Shown here: positions 8,591 through 15,889 of the stretch, one piece after another
Layout: every line of letters begins with the position of its first letter
Position numbering within the stretch: position 1 is the first letter of the stretch
Source of the DNA: Clostridia bacterium
GTDB lineage: Bacteria; Bacillota; Clostridia; Christensenellales; Aristaeellaceae
DNA: 33,009 bases
Direction: 5' to 3'
NCBI GenBank assembly: GCA_017509255.1
Contig: JAFWQA010000041.1
Span: 1 to 33,009, forward strand
Program-made: the position numbers and the translations under genes
The notes under the pieces: generated by a model
The model's database searches: none
What the model saw: only the letters and a program-made list of their open reading frames with translations
What the model was told of the DNA's origin: nothing

Positions 8591-9512
8591 GGCTGCCCGC
8601 CTCCTTATCCGTTTTTTTCCGGCTCAGGAAATGGCTCCGCCAGTAGGGGACGGCCAGGAAGATGCCGACGACCAGCGCGGTGAGCAGCTTCAGGTCATTG
8701 GCGTTCAGGCCCAGCCACAGGACCACCTGGATCACCAGATAATAGACGATGGCGCCCAGGGATACGGCCAGCAGCTTGAGACCGAAGTTGCGGAACACCT
8801 TGCCGAAGAAGACCTCTCCGATGATCACGGCGGCCAGGCCGATGACGATCGCGCCGCGGCCCATGTTGACGTCGGAAAAGCCCTGATACTGTGTCAGGAG
8901 CGCGCCGGAGAAGGAGACCAGGCCGTTGCTCAGCATCAGGCCCAGCAGCTTTTTCGTATCCGTATTGATGCCCTGCGCGCGCGCCATCTGCGCGTTGGCG
9001 CCGGTCGCCCGGAGACTGCTGCCCAGCTCTGTGCCGAAGAACCAGTACAGGGTGAGGATGACCACCGCGGTGATGAGCGTCAGCACCAGGATCGGGTTCT
9101 GCAGGGAAAGCTCCCGGACATTGCGCAGGGACACAAGCAGATAGTACTTATTGGCGTTGACGGCTACGTTGGCCTTGCCCGCCATGATCCGCAGGTTGAC
9201 GGAATACAGCCCCAGCTGGGTCAGGATACCGGCCAGGATGGCGGGGATCCCCATAAAGGAATGGAACACGCCCGTGACGAAGCCGGCCAGCATGCCGACA
9301 AAGAAGGAGATCACCAGGGCCAGCCAGGGGTTGACGCCGGAGGTGATCAGCATCGCCGCGACAGCGCCGCCGGTCGCGATGCTGCCGTCTACGGTGAGAT
9401 CCGCCATATCCAGAATGCGGAAGGTGATATAGACGCCGATGGCCATCAGGCCCCAGATGAGGCCCTGCGCCACGGCGCCCGGAAGGGAGTTGAGCAGTTT
9501 GATCAGTTCCAC
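8583..9512 (-). CDS. ABC importer permease, TrpY-like
   Basis: This is a polytopic membrane protein of 309 residues with about eight hydrophobic segments. It opens with AVAQGLIWGLMAIGVYITF and has the RILDMADLTVDGS motif typical of permeases paired with DUF534 binding proteins. I choose the GTG at 9512 because GGAGG lies 9 nt upstream; the in-frame extension to 9575 would pass through the intergenic hairpin at 9543-9572. A central region (about residues 120-190) has a looser hydrophobic pattern. The C-terminal tail is basic (RSHFLSRKKTDKE). It overlaps the ATPase gene and follows the binding-protein gene, giving a complete three-gene importer. Confidence 0.92.
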   Translation of the reverse strand: MELIKLLNSLPGAVAQGLIWGLMAIGVYITFRILDMADLTVDGSIATGGAVAAMLITSGVNPWLALVISFFVGMLAGFVTGVFHSFMGIPAILAGILTQLGLYSVNLRIMAGKANVAVNANKYYLLVSLRNVRELSLQNPILVLTLITAVVILTLYWFFGTELGSSLRATGANAQMARAQGINTDTKKLLGLMLSNGLVSFSGALLTQYQGFSDVNMGRGAIVIGLAAVIIGEVFFGKVFRNFGLKLLAVSLGAIVYYLVIQVVLWLGLNANDLKLLTALVVGIFLAVPYWRSHFLSRKKTDKEAGSHA

Positions 9513-9542
9513 GAAGAGATCCCTCCGGAATGCAGGATGGAA

Positions 9543-9572
9543 ATCAGGGAAGAGGGCACCCTCTTCCCTGAT
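9543..9572 (-). other. intercistronic stem-loop between binding protein and permease genes
   Basis: A perfect 14-bp inverted repeat (9543-9556 with 9559-9572) closes a 2-nt loop, in the 87-bp gap after the binding-protein stop. On the minus strand it is followed by only a few Ts, so it is weak as a full terminator. It fits a 3' stabiliser or partial terminator that keeps binding-protein mRNA above that of the membrane parts. Confidence 0.75.
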
Positions 9573-9599
9573 CAAAAGAAATCACATGAGAACCGGGCG

Positions 9600-10535
9600 T
9601 TATTCAATCGCCTCATAATCCGCGGGAACGGTGACCCCCAGCGCGAGAGCGTTCTCCGCGTTGTACTTCTTGGTGAACTGCGGGGCGGCCTGGATCGGCA
9701 TGGCGGAAACGTCCGCGCCGTTGAGCAGGATCTCGGCGGCCATCTCACCGGTGGCGAAGCCGATGTCGTAATAGCTGATGGTCAGCGTGGCGACGCCGCA
9801 GCCTTTGGCAATGCCTTCCTCACCCGCGATGACGGGGAGGCCGCCGGGGATGACGACGCCCGCGATGGTTTCGGTGACGGAAGCGGCAGTGTTGTCGGTG
9901 GGGATGTACAGGACGTCCACATCACCCACGGCGCTCTGGGTCACGGAAGCAACATCGTTGGAATCGGCGAAGGCGAAGTCCTTGCAGGTGAGGCCCTTGG
10001 CTTCCAGGAAGCCGCGGATGGTATTTACCTGATACAGGGAGTTGGGCTCCGCGGAGCAGTAGAGCAGGCCGACGGTTTTGGCTTCGGGGAAGAGCTCGGC
10101 GATCATATCCGCCTGCCCGTCCAGGGGAGCCAGGTCCGTGGTGCCGGAGACGTTGATGCCCGTCACGCCCGTGAAGGTGGCGGCATCCATTTCCAGCGCG
10201 GTGGCATAGTCCGTGATGGAGGTGGCCAGGATCGGGATATCGGCTGTGGCGGCAACGGCGGCCTGCAGGGCAGGGGTGGCGTTGGCCATGATCAGCGCAA
10301 CGTCGGCGGAGACAAAGCCGTTGATGATGGTGGCGCAGGTGGCGGAATCGCCGGAGGCGTTCTGCTCATCAAACTGGATATCCGGGATCTTCGCGCTCAG
10401 GGCATCCCTGAAGCCCTGGGTGGCCAGGTCCAGAGCGGGGTGCTGGACCAGCTGGCAGATACCGACGGTTTCCGCAACGGCGGCGCTGACACCGAGCATC
10501 ATCACGCAAAGCAGCAGGGCAATGATCTTTTTCAT
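9600..10535 (-). CDS. ABC substrate-binding protein, DUF534/TrpX family
   Basis: This exported binding protein has 311 residues. It begins with a signal peptide (MKKIIALLLCVMMLGVSAAVA, cleavage likely after AVA at residues 20-22). A two-lobed type I binding-protein fold follows, with family features such as VGICQLVQHPALD, ATSITDYATALE and LPVIAGEEG. Relatives are proposed to bind aromatic amino acids; I infer that class but not the exact ligand. No lipobox is visible: the only Cys in the signal region (Cys10) is preceded by LLL. It is therefore not an obvious lipoprotein, unlike most binding proteins in Gram-positive cells. AAAGGAG lies upstream of the ATG. It is first in its operon behind a consensus promoter. 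Confidence 0.92.
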   Translation of the reverse strand: MKKIIALLLCVMMLGVSAAVAETVGICQLVQHPALDLATQGFRDALSAKIPDIQFDEQNASGDSATCATIINGFVSADVALIMANATPALQAAVAATADIPILATSITDYATALEMDAATFTGVTGINVSGTTDLAPLDGQADMIAELFPEAKTVGLLYCSAEPNSLYQVNTIRGFLEAKGLTCKDFAFADSNDVASVTQSAVGDVDVLYIPTDNTAASVTETIAGVVIPGGLPVIAGEEGIAKGCGVATLTISYYDIGFATGEMAAEILLNGADVSAMPIQAAPQFTKKYNAENALALGVTVPADYEAIE

Positions 10536-10561
10536 AAGGAATAACTCCTTTCAACATTGTA

Positions 10562-10581
10562 TACCGGATACAAACCCGGTA
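10562..10581. promoter_or_regulatory. operator-like inverted repeat in the importer 5' leader
   Basis: TACCGG (10562-10567) and CCGGTA (10576-10581) flank 8 nt. The repeat lies about +5 to +25 relative to the predicted minus-strand start near 10586. It could be a repressor site or a short leader hairpin. The leader is only about 50 nt, too short for a T-box. Confidence 0.4.
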
Positions 10582-10592
10582 AAGACGAGAGT

Positions 10593-10622
10593 ATTATAAA
10601 ATTCCCGCAGACGGTTTGTCAA
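10593..10622 (-). promoter_or_regulatory. consensus promoter of the ABC importer operon
   Basis: On the minus strand TTGACA (10622-10617) and TATAAT (10598-10593) are both perfect, with an 18-bp spacer. The -35 lies in the loop of the rodA terminator hairpin and the -10 lies in its T-rich tail. Confidence 0.9.
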
Positions 10623-10640
10623 TGAAACGCGGCTGCGGGA
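10603..10640 (-). terminator. terminator of the mre-rodA operon, overlapping the next promoter
   Basis: TCCCGCAG and CTGCGGGA form an 8-bp perfect stem (10633-10640 with 10603-10610). Inside it, GTTT pairs with AAAC around CATTGAC. The minus strand continues into AATTTTAT. It follows the rodA stop by 24 bp. The T tract is modest, so read-through is possible. Confidence 0.72.
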
Positions 10641-10664
10641 CAGTGTATTTATTATGTTCACTGA

Positions 10665-11888
10665 TCACCCGTTTCGGGTCTTGAAACGCCTGTTGAAACG
10701 GTGGTACGGATTGTAATAGGTCTGCGGTGTGCTGACGGAATCCGACAGGGAACGGTTCCGGACGGCGTTGAGCACGAGGCCGATACCGCCCATGTTGGTG
10801 ACCATGTTGGAGCCGCCGTAGCTGAGGAAGGGCAGAGGGATGCCGGTGATCGGCATCAGCCCGAGTGTCATGGCGATATTTTCCAGGACGTGGAAAAGGA
10901 GCATGCCCAGCACGCCGGAGATGATCAGGCGGCCGAACCTGTCGCGGGTATACCACGCCAGATACAGGAGCCGGAGAAGGATCAGCAGGTACATGAGCAG
11001 TACGCCCACGCAGCCGACGAAGCCCCAGGCCTCCCCGATGGTGGAAAAGATGAAGTCCGTCCAGTCGGCGGGCACATAGTTCAGCTGGCTCATGGAGCCG
11101 TTCACGAACATGCCGATGCCGGTAAGCCCGCCGGAGCCGATGGTCATCTTGGACTGCTCCTGCTGATAGGCGTCCGAGGAAGCGTAGTTTTCCGGATCCA
11201 GGAAGCCGGTGATCCGGGCGAGACGGTAGTCGCTGGAATTCGTCATCTTCAGGATGCCGTACAGGCTCAGGATCAGCAGCGCGCCGACCGCAATGAGCGA
11301 GATGAGAAGCTTCTTATCACAGTTGGCGAAGTACATCATAATGAAAACCATGAAAAGGATCACCAGCATGGAACCCGTTTCGCCCTGCGCCAGGATGACC
11401 ACGCAGGGGATCGCCACGGTCAGCCCGAACCGGAGCATCGAGCGCAGGTCTGACAGCGGCCGGCTTTCCCGGGCAAACTGCTTGGCCAGGAGCAGGATCA
11501 GGGACAGCTTGGCGAACTCGGAAGGCTGGATGGTATAGTCGAAGACGTCCAGCCAGGCCTTCACGCCCGTGGCCCGGTTGACCACGGTCACGAAAACCAG
11601 CAGGAGGACGCCCGCCCAGTACAGAAGCTCCGCCCGGCGGCGCAGGAGATCATATGGTATGTTCATGATGACGCCGACGACCAGCGGCGCGACGATAAAC
11701 ACGAACAGGCACTGGCGCATGGCATAGGAGGATTCGGTCACGTGGTTCAGAAAGGAGATGTCCGGGTTCGATCCGGGCGTAAAGGATGCCACGGTGACGG
11801 CGACGATCCCGAAGACGGACATGGCCGCCACCAGAATGATCAGGACCGCGTCGATTTTCGCTTTGGAGCGGGAAACGTCGGAAATCAT
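10665..11888 (-). CDS. rodA: SEDS peptidoglycan glycosyltransferase RodA
   Basis: RodA polymerises glycan strands from lipid II during side-wall growth, with PBP2 as its crosslinking partner. The 407-residue protein has about ten membrane segments. SEDS hallmarks are visible: GVKAWLDVFDYTIQPSEFAKL, ADWTDFIFSTIGEAWGF with the catalytic-type Asp278, and the C-terminal GIPLPFLSYGGS. The C-terminal tail is Arg-rich (YHRFNRRFKTRNG). The ATG overlaps the minD stop as ATGA. It is last in the shape operon. It could be confused with FtsW, but placement with mreBCD and mrdA favours RodA. Confidence 0.95.
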   Translation of the reverse strand: MISDVSRSKAKIDAVLIILVAAMSVFGIVAVTVASFTPGSNPDISFLNHVTESSYAMRQCLFVFIVAPLVVGVIMNIPYDLLRRRAELLYWAGVLLLVFVTVVNRATGVKAWLDVFDYTIQPSEFAKLSLILLLAKQFARESRPLSDLRSMLRFGLTVAIPCVVILAQGETGSMLVILFMVFIMMYFANCDKKLLISLIAVGALLILSLYGILKMTNSSDYRLARITGFLDPENYASSDAYQQEQSKMTIGSGGLTGIGMFVNGSMSQLNYVPADWTDFIFSTIGEAWGFVGCVGVLLMYLLILLRLLYLAWYTRDRFGRLIISGVLGMLLFHVLENIAMTLGLMPITGIPLPFLSYGGSNMVTNMGGIGLVLNAVRNRSLSDSVSTPQTYYNPYHRFNRRFKTRNG

Positions 11889-12691
11889 CGGGATACCTCC
11901 CTCAGCTTGCCCGGAAAGTGACGGCGGAAGAAGGGCGCTCGGCTTTCCCCGTAGGCCGGCAGGGGAGTATCCTTTCCGGTCATCCGTCCGGCAATGCGCA
12001 GAAAGGCCTCGCGCGCGTCACAGTGATAATCGGTGACCAGGCGGTGGCGGAGCTGCGCGATGCAGAAAGCCGGATCCTCCGGGATCTCGCCGAGCAGGGG
12101 CAGGTCCAGGACCTCGGATACGGTTTTGGCGGAATACATTTCCCGGCTGAAGATGAGGTCGTTGTTCAGCCGGTTGACGATGAGCCGGGGACGGGGAAGC
12201 TGCTTGTCGCTGATGAGGCCGAGCGTCCTTTCGGCATCGCGGATGCAGATATCATCCGGGGTCACGATCAGCACCGTTTCCTCCACATCGGAATGGAGCA
12301 CGCCGCGCAGGCCGCGTTCCAGACCGGCGGGGCAGTCGATCAGCACAAATTCATGCTCTTTTTTCAGCAGGTTGACGATGAGGCGGAGCTTTTTGACGTC
12401 CAGATCCTTTGACCGGGCAAACTGCGCCGCGGGAAGCAGGTGCAGAGACGGCAGATCGGGGACGGACAGGAGCGCCTGGCTCAGCAGGCAGTCGCCCTTC
12501 GCCACGTCGATCAGATCGTAGACGACCATGTTTTCCAGCCCGAGCATGGCGTCCAGGCAGCGCAGGCCGATATCCGCGTCCAGAACGGCGACGGAATGCC
12601 CCGCGCGGGCCAAAACGGCAGCCAGATTGGCGGTAACAGTGGATTTGCCGACGCCTCCTTTTCCGGAGGCGAACAGGTAAGCGGTTGACAT
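11885..12691 (-). CDS. minD: septum-site protein MinD (ParA-like ATPase)
   Basis: MinD is a membrane-cycling ATPase that normally recruits MinC to block polar division. The 268-residue protein starts MSTAYLFASGKGGVGKST, the deviant Walker A with Lys11 and Lys16. It continues with VAVLDADIGLRCLD, and FVLIDCPAGLERG as Walker B. The C-terminus (PFFRRHFPGKL) is basic and could be the membrane-targeting helix, though it is not a textbook one. The ATG at 12691 has GGAGG 7 nt upstream; the 11-residue extension to 12724 would overlap mrdA. In Clostridia minC usually lies between mrdA and minD; here only 22 bp separates them and no minC or minE is in the window. Confidence 0.93.
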   Translation of the reverse strand: MSTAYLFASGKGGVGKSTVTANLAAVLARAGHSVAVLDADIGLRCLDAMLGLENMVVYDLIDVAKGDCLLSQALLSVPDLPSLHLLPAAQFARSKDLDVKKLRLIVNLLKKEHEFVLIDCPAGLERGLRGVLHSDVEETVLIVTPDDICIRDAERTLGLISDKQLPRPRLIVNRLNNDLIFSREMYSAKTVSEVLDLPLLGEIPEDPAFCIAQLRHRLVTDYHCDAREAFLRIAGRMTGKDTPLPAYGESRAPFFRRHFPGKLREVSR

Positions 12692-12713
12692 GGCGCGGCC
12701 TCCTTTCTGCCGG

Positions 12714-15224
12714 TTACGGGGCAAGGCTGTTGCCGACGGGGAGCTTGTCGTCCACCTGGCGCAGTTCCTTCTGCTTCAGATACCAGCCGACAAAATCCCG
12801 GGGGGCAGGGGCAGCCTGCGCGCCGGAGTATCCGTTGGGGATATAGCAGGCGATGGCGATCTCCGGATTCTCATAGGGGGAGAACGCAACGAACCAGGAG
12901 TTGTTCTCCAGGTCGATGGAGGTGACCTGGGCGGTTCCCGTTTTCGCGGCGAACTGGTCCAGATATTCGAACTTGCGGAAGAATCTGGCAGCGGTACCGG
13001 TTTCGTCAACCACCTCTTTCATCCCCTGGCGGATCAGGTCCAGATAATCGTCCGAGATCTCCAGATCATGGATCTTGGTCGGCTCGCGGCGGGAAAGGAT
13101 CTCGCCGGAGGGGGAGGAGATGGAGTCGATCAGCGATACGTTATAGAGCGTGCCGCCGTTGGCCACGGTACAGACGTAGCGGGCGACCGCGACCGGCGTG
13201 AGAACGGTGACCGACTGCCCGATGCCGGTCATGATGGTCTGGCTGGGGCCCCACTTGACGTTGTTGATGGCCCGGTAGGTCTCGCCGATGACGGACTGCA
13301 GGTAGACCATCTTTTTGGTCATGTTCAGTTCTTCCATCAGGATGGTGCGGATATTATCCAGCCACTCGGTTTCATTGTAGTTGACGGCCATATCCATCAG
13401 TCGCTTGGCGCAGACGGACAGACGCTCGTCCTCATAGGTGATGTTGTGGGATGTGCCGCATTCCTTCAGGTGGGTCTTGAGCTTGTTGAAAACGATGATC
13501 GGGATAGCGGTATCCTGATTGGCTTCGTTCACAGGCTTGGAGGGGTCGTACAGCGTGTGCTGATGGCCTACGACGGAGCGGACCTCGCCGGGCAGGTCAA
13601 TGCCGGTTTTGGAGGTCAGCCCGTACTGGCTGGCATAGCGGTAGAGCCTTTCCTCCCCAAGACGGTAGCTCAGCTCATAGAAGAAATAGTTACAGCTCTG
13701 GGTCAGCCCGCCGACGATGTTCAGGTTGGCGTGCTCGCTGATCTTTTTGATATTGATCCAGCATTTCGGAGCGGTGCTGATGTCCTTGTTGACCTTCGTG
13801 AAATAGCCCCCGTCGGAGATCCGCTCATAGGGAGTGATCTCACCCTCCGTCAGCGCGGCCGTGGCGGTGACCATTTTGAAAATGGAACCCGGAGTCCCGT
13901 GGGAGTGGATGGCGTAGTTGAGCAGCAGGTTCCGCTTGTCCCCCAGGATGGTGACGGCGTCCTTGCCGCCGGCGACCAGCTGGTTCAGGTCATAGGTCGG
14001 GAAATTGGCCAGGGCCAGGACGCGGCACTGCATATCCAGCACGACCAGGCAGCCGTGCTCGGCCAGCGCCATCGGATACTTGACCCAGTCCCGCGCATGG
14101 ATATCGTCCTTGTTGGCTTCCACCCAGCTGCCTTTGCGGAGCTGACTTTCCTGCTCCGCCCGGACGGAAGCGACATTCTCGGCGATGACGCGCTCCGCCT
14201 GCGCCTGATAGGCGGCGTTCAGCGTCAGCTTTACATTGTTGCCGTCCTGCGGGGCCTGGTATTCGATCTCCCGGACGACGTGGCTCATCTGGTCGCGCTC
14301 CACGATGCGGTAGCCCTTGCGGAGGGAGGAATTCTGCGTCAGCCATTCCTCCATGGAGGATTCCACGCCGTCGCGGCCGATGGTATCGTTGTAGGAATAG
14401 CCCTTGGCCTGCAGGGTCATCCACATGGCCCGGGAGGGAATGGCCCCGATGTAGCCGATGACCTGGCTGGCCAGCGTGGCGCGGGGATAGACCCGCTTGG
14501 TGCCGACCTCGACCGCCATGCCGGGCAGGGTCATGGATTTTGTTTCGATCTCGATGACGGTTTCGTATTTCACGTCCTTCGCGATGACGATGGGCTGGGA
14601 GTTGAACAGGTTCATCTGCATTTCGGAATAGATGGCCATGATCTTGAGCATCATGTCCTCCGAAACATCGTCGTCGATCTTATACCGGTCCTTCAGCGCG
14701 GCGATGCACTGCTCCGCCGTGCCGTATTTGGATTCGCTGACCAGATAGTTATTGCTGCGCCATTGGCGCTCCCGGGTCGCCAGGACGCTGTCGGACACGC
14801 CGGAGCCGAAATTGAAGACCCATTCCCCGTCGTTTTCGGGGTCACGCTCGATGACGAAGCTGACGGACACGGCGCCGCCGTTTTTTTCAATGATGTTGAT
14901 CGTTTCAATAATGGAACGGGTAAATTCCGGATACCGGGCGCGCCCGGCGGAGGCGTCCCGGTAGAAGGTGACGTTGTAGATCATCTCGTCCTCGGCGAGA
15001 ATGACGGAGTCGGCGGAGGAAATGGTCCCGCGCTTGCCGCGCAGGGCAATGGTCTTGGTGCGCTGGCTTTCCGCCTTTTCCGCATAGACGTCTTCCTGCT
15101 TCAGCTGGAGATTGACCAGACCGGAAACAAGCCAGACGAAAATGGCGAACAGAATAACGACGAACAACAGATACCGGACCAGGCCGGGCTTTGTTCTTTT
15201 TTTCTTCTCTCTGACTTTTTCCAT
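12714..15224 (-). CDS. mrdA: penicillin-binding protein 2, class B transpeptidase of the Rod complex
   Basis: This enzyme crosslinks peptidoglycan made by RodA during elongation. The 836-residue protein has a short basic cytoplasmic start, one membrane anchor (about 16-40), a dimerisation domain that is long for the family, and a transpeptidase domain. The active-site motifs are all present: S447-I-F-K450 (TPGSIFKM), S510-C-N512 (TQSCNYF) and K761-T-G763 (AAKTGTAQ). AAAGGAGG is 8 nt before the ATG. It is longer than Escherichia coli PBP2 (about 630), as is common in Clostridia. It sits between mreD and minD in the shape operon. Confidence 0.95.
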   Translation of the reverse strand: MEKVREKKKRTKPGLVRYLLFVVILFAIFVWLVSGLVNLQLKQEDVYAEKAESQRTKTIALRGKRGTISSADSVILAEDEMIYNVTFYRDASAGRARYPEFTRSIIETINIIEKNGGAVSVSFVIERDPENDGEWVFNFGSGVSDSVLATRERQWRSNNYLVSESKYGTAEQCIAALKDRYKIDDDVSEDMMLKIMAIYSEMQMNLFNSQPIVIAKDVKYETVIEIETKSMTLPGMAVEVGTKRVYPRATLASQVIGYIGAIPSRAMWMTLQAKGYSYNDTIGRDGVESSMEEWLTQNSSLRKGYRIVERDQMSHVVREIEYQAPQDGNNVKLTLNAAYQAQAERVIAENVASVRAEQESQLRKGSWVEANKDDIHARDWVKYPMALAEHGCLVVLDMQCRVLALANFPTYDLNQLVAGGKDAVTILGDKRNLLLNYAIHSHGTPGSIFKMVTATAALTEGEITPYERISDGGYFTKVNKDISTAPKCWINIKKISEHANLNIVGGLTQSCNYFFYELSYRLGEERLYRYASQYGLTSKTGIDLPGEVRSVVGHQHTLYDPSKPVNEANQDTAIPIIVFNKLKTHLKECGTSHNITYEDERLSVCAKRLMDMAVNYNETEWLDNIRTILMEELNMTKKMVYLQSVIGETYRAINNVKWGPSQTIMTGIGQSVTVLTPVAVARYVCTVANGGTLYNVSLIDSISSPSGEILSRREPTKIHDLEISDDYLDLIRQGMKEVVDETGTAARFFRKFEYLDQFAAKTGTAQVTSIDLENNSWFVAFSPYENPEIAIACYIPNGYSGAQAAPAPRDFVGWYLKQKELRQVDDKLPVGNSLAP

Positions 15225-15263
15225 CCGATGACCTCCTTTCAGGGCATCCCGGCGGCAGCCGGG

Positions 15264-15887
15264 TTATTTTTTGGCAAATACGATCGGATCGTTTTTCAGG
15301 ACCGGAACAATGACCTTTTTTCCGAAAATGGCGCGGCGTACGGGGAACATGATGAGCGCCGTCAGCGCGGTGGTGGCCGCCACATCCGTCAGGGCCCGGA
15401 AAATATGCCCCGAGGTCAGATCGTAGCCCTTGAGGAAAACGTAGATCAGATTGATGATCTCATACACGGTGATATTGACGGCCGCGCACAGAAGCGTCCT
15501 GAGCCAGGCAGGGAGCTCCTTTGTCTTCCGGTTCATGGCCCGGTCCATTTCTATGCGCTGGAGGGGCTTATCCGCAAAGGCAAAGGAAACGAACAGCGTG
15601 GTCAGGGGATACACGGCCAGGTTCAGGAAGGGCGCGTCCCTGATGGACAGAAGCGAGATCTCCGTCAGAAACCCGTAAACCAGCCCGACCCAGAAGGCCC
15701 GCAGCTTGCCGTAGGCGACTGTCACGATGCTGATGACGGCGTACAGCAGGTTCGGCGTGACGCCGAAGATCCTGACATACGGCATCAGACTGCCCTGAAG
15801 CAGGAAGCCCAGGGCCGCCGTGAGGAAAAGGACCAGATACCGCCGGATGAAACCGGTCCGGTATTCCGTACGGGAGGATCGGTTCAT
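15264..15887 (-). CDS. mreD: rod shape-determining membrane protein MreD
   Basis: MreD is a polytopic membrane component of the elongation machinery that works with MreC. The 207-residue protein has about five hydrophobic segments. It shows family features such as the buried LLQGSLMPYVRIFGVTPNLL stretch and VGLVYGFLTEISLL. N- and C-termini are basic. It begins 2 bp after the mreC stop, so coupled translation is likely, and ends 39 bp before mrdA. Sequence conservation in MreD is low; the call leans on length, topology and position. Confidence 0.93.
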   Translation of the reverse strand: MNRSSRTEYRTGFIRRYLVLFLTAALGFLLQGSLMPYVRIFGVTPNLLYAVISIVTVAYGKLRAFWVGLVYGFLTEISLLSIRDAPFLNLAVYPLTTLFVSFAFADKPLQRIEMDRAMNRKTKELPAWLRTLLCAAVNITVYEIINLIYVFLKGYDLTSGHIFRALTDVAATTALTALIMFPVRRAIFGKKVIVPVLKNDPIVFAKK

Positions 15888-15889
15888 GC

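Noticed and set aside
8361-10544. A 727-codon plus-strand frame opposite the ABC importer
   Set aside because: It is antisense to three intact transporter genes and has no domain.
10536-10664. Possible T-box or riboswitch ahead of the importer
   Set aside because: The leader from the predicted start is only about 50 nt and lacks T-box sequence; the hairpin present belongs to the rodA terminator.
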